Translations under genes and position numbers: made by a program
Notes under the pieces: generated by a model
Seen by the model: only the letters and a program-made list of their open reading frames with translations
Databases searched by the model: none
What the model was told of the DNA's origin: nothing
Shown: positions 1 through 5,859 of the stretch, piece after piece
How the letters are laid out: each line of letters begins with the position of its first letter
Position numbering within the stretch: position 1 is the stretch's first letter
Assembly: GCA_013214365.1 (NCBI GenBank)
Contig: JABSPI010000044.1
Location: 1-6,149, forward strand
Direction of reading: 5' to 3'
DNA length: 6,149 nt
Source: Erythrobacter sp.
GTDB lineage: Bacteria > Pseudomonadota > Alphaproteobacteria > Sphingomonadales > Sphingomonadaceae

Positions 1-2
1 GC

Positions 3-2078
3 TATTACGCGCTGTATGAATCGCAGCGGCCCGTATTTGCCGATGATCCACCCGCCGCGACCCAGGCGCAGCAACCCCGATATTCCAACTGGGACGACCG
101 GCTCGACCGCCTTGACGGGGCGATAGAAGCGCAAGAGCGTCAACGCCGCCCGATCTGGACCAGGGATTTCTGGCGCGGGCGGCGCAAGCGTTGGTGGCTG
201 GGGCGGTTTGTGGCGGCGAGCGTTCTGGTGTTTCTGGTGCTGTTTGGCTGGCTTGCCTACACCGCGCCTTTGTCCAAGAGCCTTGAGCCGATTGCCCCGC
301 CGCAAATCACCTTGTTGGCCAGCGACGGGACCCCGATTGCGCGGCGCGGTGCGGTGGTGGCCGATCCGGTTGAGGTGGAAAACCTGCCGCCGCACGTGAT
401 CGAGGCTTTCCTCGCGATTGAAGATCGGCGGTTCTATTCGCATTGGGGCGTGGACCCGCGCGGGATTGCGCGCGCGGTGTGGACCGGGCGGGGCGGGGGC
501 AGTACGATCACCCAGCAGCTCGCCAAATTCACCTTTCTCACCCCCGAACAAAGCCTCTCGCGCAAAGCCCGCGAGGCGTTGATCGCGTTCTGGCTGGAGG
601 GCTGGCTGACCAAGGACGAGATCCTCGAACGCTACCTCTCCAACGCCTATTTCGGCGACAATCAATATGGTTTGCGCGCGGCCTCGCTGCATTATTTCTA
701 TCGCCAGCCTGAAAACCTTTTGCCGCAACAGGCCGCCATGCTTGCCGGCTTGCTGCAAGCGCCCTCGCGCTACAATCCGGCCAAACATTACGAGAGGGCC
801 AGAGCGCGGATGGATCTGGTTGTGGGGGCAATGGTCGATGAAGGCTATCTCAGCCAGGCTGAGGCCGATGCTCTGCCCGATCCGGTGATGGATGTGCGCG
901 CCAACAATGATTTGCCCACAGGCACCTATTTTGCCGATTGGGCCTTGCCTCTGGCGCGCGAGGATTTGGATGCCGGCTATGAAAGCCAGGTGGTGCAAAC
1001 CACGCTTGATGCGCGTTTGCAGGCGCTTGCCAACCGCGTCACGGGCCGCGCTGGTCTGGGCGATGCGCAGGTGGCGTTGGTGGCGATGCGGCCGAGCGGC
1101 GAAGTGGTCGCGATGGTGGGTGGGCGCAGCTATGCCGAGAGCCCGTTCAACCGCGCCACACAGGCCCGCCGTCAACCCGGCTCCACTTTCAAATTGTTCG
1201 TCTATCTGGCCGCGCTCAATGCCGGTTGGAACCCCGAGGACACAATCGCCAACACCGCAATTGAAACCGGCGCCTATCGGCCAAAGAATTCCCGCGGCAC
1301 CTATTCGGATGAAATCACTTTGGAAGAGGCGTTTGCCTCTTCGAGCAATGTCGCCGCGGTGCGATTGTTCAATCAAGTCGGCAGCCAAGAGGTGATCCGC
1401 ACCGCGCGCAGCCTGGGTGTGACATCGGACTTGCCCGAAGGCGATCCCAGCCTTGCATTGGGCACGTCGAGCATGAGCTTGCTCGAATTGACCGCCGCCT
1501 ATGCCGGTGTTGCGGCCAACCAATATCCGGTCGAACCCTATGCGTTTGAGCCGGAGGAGGAGAGCTGGTGGGATTGGCTCGGCGGGCCGGAACAAAGCGC
1601 CTCGGGCCGGATCCATGGCGATATTGAGCAGATGCTGCGCCGTGCGATCAATGATGGCACCGGCGAAGCGGCCGAATTGCCGATTGCCAATTACGGCAAA
1701 ACCGGCACGACCCAAAATTACCGCGATGCCTTGTTCGTTGGATATGCCGGCGATCTGGTGGTGGGCGTATGGATTGGCAATGACGACAATTCACCGCTCG
1801 ACCGGATCAGCGGGGGCGGATTGCCGGCGCGCATCTGGAAGGATTTTATGCGCGGTGCGCTCTCGTTGCCTGCGCCAAGGCCGAGTGCCGCGCCCGACCC
1901 GCAAGGCCCGGTGCAGCCGCTCGATATTGGTGAGGGTGAGGAAATTCCATTGGGCGAGGATGGGACATCGCTGCGGATTGAAAGCGAGCGATTGATCCTC
2001 TCGCAAGAGGGTGTGCCGCTTGAAATTGTGCTCGACGATGACGGCATCCGGATCGAACCGGTTGAACCGCCGCGCTAG
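3..2078 (+). CDS. Class A penicillin-binding protein (PBP1A-like, bifunctional glycosyltransferase/transpeptidase), 5' end outside window
   Basis: Bifunctional peptidoglycan synthase acting in the periplasm while anchored in the inner membrane: the GT51 domain polymerises lipid II into glycan strands and the transpeptidase domain cross-links stem peptides. Numbering residues from the first complete codon (position 3), an acidic cytoplasmic tail ends in a basic stretch (RGRRKRWW), followed by one membrane helix at about 68-87. GT51 motifs are intact: EDRRFYSH with the catalytic Glu at 140, GGSTITQQ near 165, RKAREALIAF near 188 and KDEILERYLSNAYFG near 204-218. Transpeptidase motifs are also intact: STFK (nucleophile Ser394), SSN at 447-449 and KTGT at 566-569. 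A Pro- and acid-rich tail ends at TAG. The frame is open to the left edge with no ATG, GTG or TTG before GTG 210, which lies at the start of the membrane helix and would delete the positive anchor, so the true start is upstream of the window. The length (at least 691 residues) suits compact alphaproteobacterial PBP1A proteins. The exact subclass (1A or 1B type) is not settled. Confidence 0.96.
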   Translation, partial: YYALYESQRPVFADDPPAATQAQQPRYSNWDDRLDRLDGAIEAQERQRRPIWTRDFWRGRRKRWWLGRFVAASVLVFLVLFGWLAYTAPLSKSLEPIAPPQITLLASDGTPIARRGAVVADPVEVENLPPHVIEAFLAIEDRRFYSHWGVDPRGIARAVWTGRGGGSTITQQLAKFTFLTPEQSLSRKAREALIAFWLEGWLTKDEILERYLSNAYFGDNQYGLRAASLHYFYRQPENLLPQQAAMLAGLLQAPSRYNPAKHYERARARMDLVVGAMVDEGYLSQAEADALPDPVMDVRANNDLPTGTYFADWALPLAREDLDAGYESQVVQTTLDARLQALANRVTGRAGLGDAQVALVAMRPSGEVVAMVGGRSYAESPFNRATQARRQPGSTFKLFVYLAALNAGWNPEDTIANTAIETGAYRPKNSRGTYSDEITLEEAFASSSNVAAVRLFNQVGSQEVIRTARSLGVTSDLPEGDPSLALGTSSMSLLELTAAYAGVAANQYPVEPYAFEPEEESWWDWLGGPEQSASGRIHGDIEQMLRRAINDGTGEAAELPIANYGKTGTTQNYRDALFVGYAGDLVVGVWIGNDDNSPLDRISGGGLPARIWKDFMRGALSLPAPRPSAAPDPQGPVQPLDIGEGEEIPLGEDGTSLRIESERLILSQEGVPLEIVLDDDGIRIEPVEPPR

Positions 2079-2085
2079 CGCATCA

Positions 2086-2526
2086 TCACGCCGTTTCGGC
2101 CATCAGGATATTCATCACCGCGCTCGCAATCGGGCGCTCGCGATCATCCTGCCAGGCTTCGACCGTGATATTGGCATTGCGCCGACCAAGCCGGGTGATG
2201 CGGCCTTTGGCGTAGCTGGTCCGGGCCTTGCCCGCTGACAGATATTGCACCGTGATATTGATCGGTTTGAGCTGCATGTGCCGGCCATCGGCGTGAAGCT
2301 GCGCGCGCAAAGCGGCATAGCCGGCATTTTCAAGCAATCCCGCGGTCGCCCCGCCGTGATAATGTTGTGGCCGCCCCTCGACCGATTGGCCGAATTCGAC
2401 CGCCAAGACCGGAATGCCGTCTTCGCTGTCATGCACGGTGATCCCCAATGTCCGGGCATAGGCGGGCAATTGCGGGTCGGGCCATTGCGGATCGGAGAGG
2501 CCGGTTTGATCGTCAGTTTCGCTCAT
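2086..2526 (-). CDS. PaaI-family hotdog-fold thioesterase (downstream member of pair)
   Basis: 146-residue single-domain hotdog protein, the usual length for PaaI/YdiI-like acyl-CoA thioesterases, which hydrolyse acyl- or aryl-CoA thioesters in the cytoplasm as dimers or tetramers. The visible signature is HYHGGATAGLLEN (residues 55-67): the HGG loop starting the central helix is present, with Glu66 where family members carry the catalytic Asp or Glu. The later strands (ITVQYLSAGKA at 91-101, ANITVEAW at 118-125, ASAVMNILM at 134-142) fit the second half of the hotdog sheet. The ATG overlaps the stop of the upstream thioesterase gene as ATGA, so translation is probably coupled. The stop codon lies 7 bp from the end of the oppositely oriented PBP gene, with no room for a separate terminator. 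The substrate cannot be told from sequence. Confidence 0.9.
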   Translation of the reverse strand: MSETDDQTGLSDPQWPDPQLPAYARTLGITVHDSEDGIPVLAVEFGQSVEGRPQHYHGGATAGLLENAGYAALRAQLHADGRHMQLKPINITVQYLSAGKARTSYAKGRITRLGRRNANITVEAWQDDRERPIASAVMNILMAETA

Positions 2527-3032
2527 GGCTGCTTCGCGTTTTCTTGGGGTTCGTTGGGGCTTGTGGGAATGCGGCCTTGGCGGGGGTCCATCGCGATATT
2601 CATGAACACGCCCGCCATGGTTGCGACCGGATCATCGCGCTCACCATCATGGGCTATGCCGCGCACAAAGGCTGCGGAGCGGGTGATGCGATAGCATTCA
2701 ACCCGGCCCCACACCGCGCTGCGTTCGCGCGCGGGGCGTTGGTAATCCACCCGCAAATCGAGCGTTGCGATCGGCACGAAAGAGGTCCGCGTCTGCCAGA
2801 TCGCCATCCCGCTCGCCATATCCAGCAAGCTGATGATCGGGCCCGAGGCGAGCACGGGGCGGTCGGGTTCGCCCAAGAGGTCTTCGCGCCACGGCAATTC
2901 CAATTCGACCCAATTGTCGCCGTGATCGGCATAGCGCAGGCCCAGCCATCCGGTGTGGCCTGCGCGAAAGAAATATTTGCCCGCATCCTTTGCGTTGAAA
3001 CGCGGCGCGGTTTTTGGGTCTTTGTCGCTCAT
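2523..3032 (-). CDS. PaaI-family hotdog-fold thioesterase-like protein lacking the HGG motif (upstream member of pair)
   Basis: 169-residue hotdog-fold protein, first gene of a two-gene minus-strand unit. The start chosen is ATG 3032, preceded 4 nt upstream by AGGAAAGAGG. An in-frame ATG at 3065 would add 11 residues but has no Shine-Dalgarno, so it is less likely. The region equivalent to the HGG helix reads PVLASGPIISLLDMASGMA (residues 59-77): the acidic residue (Asp71) is kept but HGG has become SGP. Strands at 88-99 (IATLDLRVDYQR) and 107-115, plus the helix-to-strand segment VATMAGVFMNIA (136-147), match the hotdog pattern. The N-terminal segment with KYFFRAGHTGWLGLRY (19-34) is shared by a subset of alphaproteobacterial PaaI-like proteins. 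It may be an active variant, or a partner forming a mixed oligomer with the downstream HGG-bearing protein; the latter is inference. Confidence 0.88.
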   Translation of the reverse strand: MSDKDPKTAPRFNAKDAGKYFFRAGHTGWLGLRYADHGDNWVELELPWREDLLGEPDRPVLASGPIISLLDMASGMAIWQTRTSFVPIATLDLRVDYQRPARERSAVWGRVECYRITRSAAFVRGIAHDGERDDPVATMAGVFMNIAMDPRQGRIPTSPNEPQENAKQP

Positions 3033-3036
3033 CGCG

Positions 3037-3046
3037 CCTCTTTCCT
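3037..3046 (-). promoter_or_regulatory. Ribosome binding site for the upstream thioesterase gene
   Basis: On the minus strand the sequence AGGAAAGAGG ends 4 nt before ATG 3032. This purine block decides in favour of the 3032 start over the in-frame ATG at 3065, which has none. Confidence 0.7.
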
Positions 3047-3166
3047 GTCGCCATTCCCGGCGCATTACAGCGTTTTAATCACCCCGATCATCCCTGTATC
3101 TGGGCGCGCGTGATAAAACCACTACATCACCGCAATCGCGCATTTTCCCTCAGCTTTGAAGCCCAA

Positions 3167-3172
3167 AAGGAG
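3167..3172 (+). promoter_or_regulatory. Strong Shine-Dalgarno (AAGGAG) for the small ORF starting at ATC 3181
   Basis: AAGGAG is a near-perfect complement to the 16S rRNA 3' end and is followed by 8 nt (ATATCGCC) before the codon at 3181. The spacing is right for initiation at 3181 and for no standard start codon nearby. It is the main evidence that the reading frame downstream is a gene whose first codon is ATC. Confidence 0.65.
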
Positions 3173-3180
3173 ATATCGCC

Positions 3181-3363
3181 ATCGAAAAGATCGAACTTGC
3201 CAGCCTGCCCGGCCTCGACACCGCACAGGCAATTTATGGCGCGGTCAGCGACAGCTCGGCCGCCTATGATGATTCCATCGTGGCCCTGATGGTCTATGTT
3301 TACGAGACCGTTCCGCCCGAAAGCATTGGTTCGGTCGCGGGCGCGATATTGCCGGGGGGCTAG
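3181..3363 (+). CDS. Small hypothetical protein (~60 aa) with an apparent ATC start codon; first gene of the cupin-like operon
   Basis: I do not recognise this protein. The frame opens just after an in-frame TGA at 3157 and ends at TAG 3361-3363, with a coding-like codon pattern (mostly G or C in third position). It begins at ATC 3181, 8 nt after AAGGAG; no ATG, GTG or TTG precedes codon 34. Read from that codon, the product starts M(I)EKIELASLPGLDTAQAIY, has an acidic/Ser-Ala middle (SDSSAAYDD at 23-31), a hydrophobic patch IVALMVYVY (33-41), and a Pro/Gly-rich end finishing ILPGG. There is no signal peptide and no cysteine. The stop lies 20 nt before the next gene in the same direction. It could be a small partner protein, a peptide substrate for the downstream cupin-like proteins, or a gene silenced by an ATG-to-ATC change. 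A standard gene caller would probably miss it. Confidence 0.6.
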   Translation: MEKIELASLPGLDTAQAIYGAVSDSSAAYDDSIVALMVYVYETVPPESIGSVAGAILPGG

Positions 3364-3383
3364 CGCTGCGCAGCTGATCGAAG

Positions 3384-4427
3384 ATGCACATTCACCCCGC
3401 AATTGCCGCGCTGCGCCGTGACCGTGCGAAACAGGTCAGCGCTTTCTCGCTCATGCGTCAGGCGCATAAGGACTGGCTCAAATCCGCTCGCATCACCGCG
3501 ATCTCGCGTGATTTGGAGCGGCTGGGCCAAACCGGCGCGATCGAGCCGGGCTCGGCATTGGCCGCATTGATGTATGATCACGCGCAGGCGCGCCGATTTG
3601 TTGATGATTTTCACCGCGCCTTCCTTGAACCCTTGCGCACCAAACCCTTGGGCGAGGCGCCGTTTCGCCATTCGGTCGGCGCGGGATTTTTGAAACTGGA
3701 ATTGCTGCAAAACGCGCGCTGCTCGCTCTCGCTGTGCGTTTATGAGCCACTGGATGAAAAGCAGCGGGCGGATGACGCGGCCCAGACGGTTCGTTTTGCC
3801 GATTGTGACATGCGCGAAATGGTTGTGGCTGGATCGGGGCGCGGGCGATTGATTGCTCTGCGCGAAGGCAGCGCGCCTGTGATCACCGCGCAGGATTGGC
3901 AGGCCGGCGACCAGATCGCCTGTCTCCCCCGCGTGGAAGCGCGCCAGATCACCGCCGTCTCGCGCAGCCTGTTGGTTCTGCAATTGGTGCAAACCAGCCC
4001 CAATCCCGCCCCCACACTCGAGCATTGCGCAAGCCATGGGACTGTGCTGCGCCAGACCAGCGCGAACCGCCGCGCAAGCGAGCAGATTATGGCGCTGGGC
4101 GTGCTGGGCGCGCTTGGCAATGGCGCGCGCGCAGGGGAACGCAATCTGGCCGCGATGACCGATTTTGCCCGCGATCAGGCGCATGATCGCCACGCCCGCT
4201 GGGAGGCGGTGCGCCAGATGGTCGCGGGGGATACGGCGCGCGGGATGAAGCTGTTGGAGGATTTGGCCCTGTGCGAGGGCGATGCGCTGAGCGGGCCCGC
4301 CGCGCAATTGCATGCCGAGCTGATCGAGCGGCGCACCCAAAGCCAAGCGCACAGCCAACCTTGCGACGATTCCATTCCCCAAACGCGTCCAGCCACGCTT
4401 CCAAAACGCCGGGCGGCGGCCGGTTAA
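3384..4427 (+). CDS. Uncharacterised protein with probable cupin-like beta core and helical C-terminal domain
   Basis: 347 residues, not recognised as a named family. It starts at ATG 3384; an in-frame TGA at 3375 excludes an upstream start, and the Shine-Dalgarno is weak (GAAG directly adjacent), so reinitiation after the small ORF 20 nt upstream is plausible. Residues 1-90 look alpha-helical (SALAALMYDHAQ, RRFVDDFHRAFLEPL). Residues about 94-205 alternate short hydrophobic strands (GFLKLELLQ, CSLSLCVYEPL, REMVVAG, GRLIALRE, RSLLVLQLVQ), suggesting a double-stranded beta-helix. No HxH metal motif is seen there. Residues about 222-315 are helical with a HEAT-like feel (DRHARWEAVRQMVAGD, GMKLLEDLALCEGDA). 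The last 30 residues are polar and basic and probably disordered. There is no signal peptide or membrane segment, so it is probably cytoplasmic. The organisation parallels that of the next gene, suggesting distant homology. Its TAA overlaps the next ATG (TAATG), implying coupled expression. Function unknown. Confidence 0.8.
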   Translation: MHIHPAIAALRRDRAKQVSAFSLMRQAHKDWLKSARITAISRDLERLGQTGAIEPGSALAALMYDHAQARRFVDDFHRAFLEPLRTKPLGEAPFRHSVGAGFLKLELLQNARCSLSLCVYEPLDEKQRADDAAQTVRFADCDMREMVVAGSGRGRLIALREGSAPVITAQDWQAGDQIACLPRVEARQITAVSRSLLVLQLVQTSPNPAPTLEHCASHGTVLRQTSANRRASEQIMALGVLGALGNGARAGERNLAAMTDFARDQAHDRHARWEAVRQMVAGDTARGMKLLEDLALCEGDALSGPAAQLHAELIERRTQSQAHSQPCDDSIPQTRPATLPKRRAAAG

Positions 4428-5323
4428 TGCCTGTCGATTACACCATCACCGACACGCAAAGCTGCACGCTTGAGGAGGCGTTGGAGGGTTTTGCCCAGAT
4501 CCCCTTCGAGCCCCGCGACGAGGCGGCGACCGCGCAGATCGCCTGCTGGCTCAAGCGGCTGCTGAACAATCGCGACTTTCTGGCCGATATCCTGATTGAG
4601 CGGCTCAAAGGCGGCGGCGATGACATTGCCAGCGGCTATGGTCCGCAGGCAATTGTGCTCAGCCCGCTGCGCGCGGGGAGTTTTGTGCGCGCCAATATCT
4701 GGCCCGCGGCAAGCGATCTGGTGCTGCGCGACAGCGGCTCCAAAACCTTTGCTTATGGCGTGCCCCACGACCACAATTTCGCCTTTCTGACCGGCGGATA
4801 TTGCGGGCCCGGCTATGTCAGCGATCATTACGAATATGATTACAGTGCCGCTTGTGGCTATCGCGGGGAAGAGGTGCCGCTGCGCTTTACCGGGCGTTCC
4901 ACCTGGGGCGAAGGCGCGATCCAATTCTATCGCCCCCACCACGACATCCATTGCCAACATCCCCCCAAAAGCCTGTCGGTTTCGCTCAATGTGATCCATG
5001 TCGACCCGTCGCAAGCGTGGTTCGACCAATATCGGTTCGATCTGGAACGCGGGCAGATTGCGGGCCTGCTCAATTCCAATGCGACCGAGATATTGCTGCG
5101 CACCGCAGTGGCCAGTGGGAGCGAGGCGGCGCAGGATTTTGCGGCGTGGATCGGCAAAACCCATCCCAGCGAAAGGCTGCGTCTGGCCAGTTTTGAAGCG
5201 CGTGCGGCGCGGCTGGATGAGGGGGCAAGGGACGCGCTGTGGCGCGAGGCGGAATTGTGCGGCAGCCGCATGGTGGCAAAAGCCGCGCAGGCCAAGCGGG
5301 CCTCACCGCTTGGCAGGGGGTGA
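4427..5323 (+). CDS. Cupin-like protein with putative HxH metal site (cysteine-dioxygenase-like pattern)
   Basis: 298 residues. It starts at ATG 4427, sharing one base with the stop of the preceding gene (TAATG). The same frame is open further upstream with an ATG at 4271, but that stretch overlaps the preceding gene by 157 nt and reads as its out-of-frame shadow. A helical N-terminus (about 12-62) leads into a beta-rich core (about 72-195) with two motifs typical of mononuclear iron cupins: GVPHDHNFAFLTGGYCGPGY (111-130, His114/His116) and YRPHHDIHCQHPPKSLSVSL (168-187, His171/172/175). Cysteine dioxygenases similarly pair an HxH strand with a later His strand followed by a SVSLH-like strand. 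Here the second strand reads SVSLN. The C-terminal third (about 205-298) is helical. There is no export signal. I infer a soluble, metal-binding, possibly oxygen-using enzyme; substrate unknown. Cys126 and Cys176 close to the histidines could also be structural or catalytic. A non-enzymatic cupin sensor role is possible. Confidence 0.82.
   Translation: MPVDYTITDTQSCTLEEALEGFAQIPFEPRDEAATAQIACWLKRLLNNRDFLADILIERLKGGGDDIASGYGPQAIVLSPLRAGSFVRANIWPAASDLVLRDSGSKTFAYGVPHDHNFAFLTGGYCGPGYVSDHYEYDYSAACGYRGEEVPLRFTGRSTWGEGAIQFYRPHHDIHCQHPPKSLSVSLNVIHVDPSQAWFDQYRFDLERGQIAGLLNSNATEILLRTAVASGSEAAQDFAAWIGKTHPSERLRLASFEARAARLDEGARDALWREAELCGSRMVAKAAQAKRASPLGRG
5291..5314 (+). repeat. Perfect 9-bp inverted repeat (stem-loop) at the 3' end of the cupin-like gene
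   Basis: GCCAAGCGG at 5291-5299 is exactly complementary to CCGCTTGGC at 5306-5314, with a 6-nt loop. It lies inside the last codons of the cupin-like gene (encoding AKRASPLG) and ends 6 nt before its TGA. There is no T-run after it, so it is not a classical intrinsic terminator. It may stabilise the mRNA 3' end or pause polymerase. A weaker second arm pair, GGGGGT (5316-5321) with ACCCCC (5333-5338), follows immediately. Confidence 0.5.
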
Positions 5324-5339
5324 GCGGCGCGGACCCCCC

Positions 5340-5383
5340 CGCTCCCCAAATCGTCGCTCCCCAAATCGTCGCTCTTAAATCGT
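5340..5383. repeat. Short tandem repeat, 15-bp unit, about three copies
   Basis: CGCTCCCCAAATCGT occurs twice in exact tandem (5340-5354 and 5355-5369), followed by a degenerate third copy CGCTCTTAAATCGT (5370-5383). A further decayed trace, GGCCTTTAAATCA, runs into the stop codon of ruvX at 5389-5391. The array fills most of the 65-bp spacer between the convergent cupin-like and ruvX genes. It looks like replication slippage in non-coding DNA. No hairpin with a T-tract is present, so a terminator role is not supported. Confidence 0.85.
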
Positions 5384-5388
5384 GGCCT

Positions 5389-5859
5389 TTAAATCACCCC
5401 GCCCGCGAGCCGGTCAATCGCCCCTTGCAAGATCACAGCGGCCGCATGGGCATCGATCGCCTCGGCGCGCTTGGCGCGGCTCATATCCTGCGCAATCATT
5501 GCCCCTTCGGCGCTGGTGGTGGACCAACGTTCATCCCATAACAGCACGGGCAGCCCGAACGCGGTGTCGAGATTGCGGGCAAAGGCTCTTGCCGATTGCG
5601 CCCGTGGCCCTTCGGAACCGTCCATATTGCGCGGCAGACCAAGCACGATAGCGCTCACGCCCCGGCTCTCTATCAATTCGGCAATCCGGTCCTTGTCGCG
5701 GCCCCATTTGCCCCGGCCCAAGGTTTTGTGAGCGGTCGCAAATCGCCAACCGGCATCGCACAAAGCGGTGCCGATTGTCTTGGTCCCAAGGTCGAGCCCG
5801 AGCAGCACGCCGCCCTCGGGCAGCGCCTCGGCAAAGTCGATGGCGTTGTCGCTGATCAG
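5389..5859 (-). CDS. ruvX: YqgF/RuvX family putative Holliday junction resolvase / pre-16S rRNA nuclease
   Basis: RNase H-fold nuclease of the YqgF/RuvX family, a nearly universal bacterial protein implicated in maturing the 5' end of 16S rRNA and proposed as a Holliday junction resolvase; cytoplasmic. Counting from the CTG start, motifs are GLDLGTKTIGTA with catalytic Asp23, IVLGLPRNMDGSEGPRA (71-87), the DERWSTTSAE block with Glu110, and IDAHAAAVILQ with Asp136, so all three acidic residues are present. A GTG at 5808 would start the protein directly at the first strand (MLLGLDLG), giving 139 residues, and has a GAGGG about 5 nt upstream. However, the frame continues upstream as ISDNAIDFAEALPEGG, which resembles the N-terminus of sphingomonad RuvX proteins as I recall them, and begins at CTG 5859 overlapping the previous stop as CTGA. 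I favour the longer 156-residue form; the product call is secure, the start is not. Confidence 0.95.
   Translation of the reverse strand: MISDNAIDFAEALPEGGVLLGLDLGTKTIGTALCDAGWRFATAHKTLGRGKWGRDKDRIAELIESRGVSAIVLGLPRNMDGSEGPRAQSARAFARNLDTAFGLPVLLWDERWSTTSAEGAMIAQDMSRAKRAEAIDAHAAAVILQGAIDRLAGGVI

Larger units (their letters stand above)
3033..3180. promoter_or_regulatory. Divergent intergenic region expected to carry promoters for both flanking operons
   Basis: This 148-bp spacer separates the minus-strand thioesterase pair from the plus-strand small-ORF/cupin unit, and is the only place in the window where two transcription units diverge. It is visibly richer in A/T than the neighbouring genes (for example GTTTTAATCA near 3072 and TGATAAAACC near 3111). 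I could not identify a convincing -35/-10 pair on either strand, nor an obvious operator, so promoter content is inferred from gene arrangement only. Confidence 0.4.

Noticed and set aside
210..212. GTG as the start of the penicillin-binding protein
   Set aside because: It falls at the membrane helix and would remove the basic cytoplasmic anchor; the frame is open and protein-like for 69 codons upstream to the window edge.
2448..3113. A 221-codon plus-strand open frame across both thioesterase genes
   Set aside because: It is antisense to two recognisable hotdog proteins joined by ATGA and has no plausible Shine-Dalgarno or motif.
3365..3374. Palindrome GCTGCGCAGC between the small ORF and the next gene as an operator or terminator
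   Set aside because: It is a 10-bp palindrome with no loop and no T-tract, of a kind expected by chance in GC-rich DNA.
3127..3402. A 91-codon minus-strand frame opposite the small ORF
   Set aside because: The plus-strand frame has AAGGAG at correct spacing and lies in line with the downstream genes. The minus-strand frame would run across the gene start at 3384 and has no support.
3360..4382. A 340-codon minus-strand open frame opposite the 347-residue gene
   Set aside because: The translation is Arg/Ala/Gln-rich and shows no recognisable motif, while the plus-strand frame has a coupled stop/start with its neighbour and a sensible protein. Long antisense frames are common in GC-rich DNA.
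4271..4426. Upstream ATG 4271 as the start of the cupin-like protein
   Set aside because: This would overlap the preceding gene by 157 nt, and the added residues (Arg/Ala-rich) read as an out-of-frame shadow. ATG 4427 fits a TAATG junction.
4424..5164. A 246-codon minus-strand open frame opposite the cupin-like gene
   Set aside because: The plus-strand frame encodes clear HDH and HHxxH cupin motifs; the antisense frame encodes nothing recognisable.
5340..5396. Possible CRISPR-like array
   Set aside because: The units are 15 bp and directly adjacent with no spacers, so this is a simple tandem repeat.
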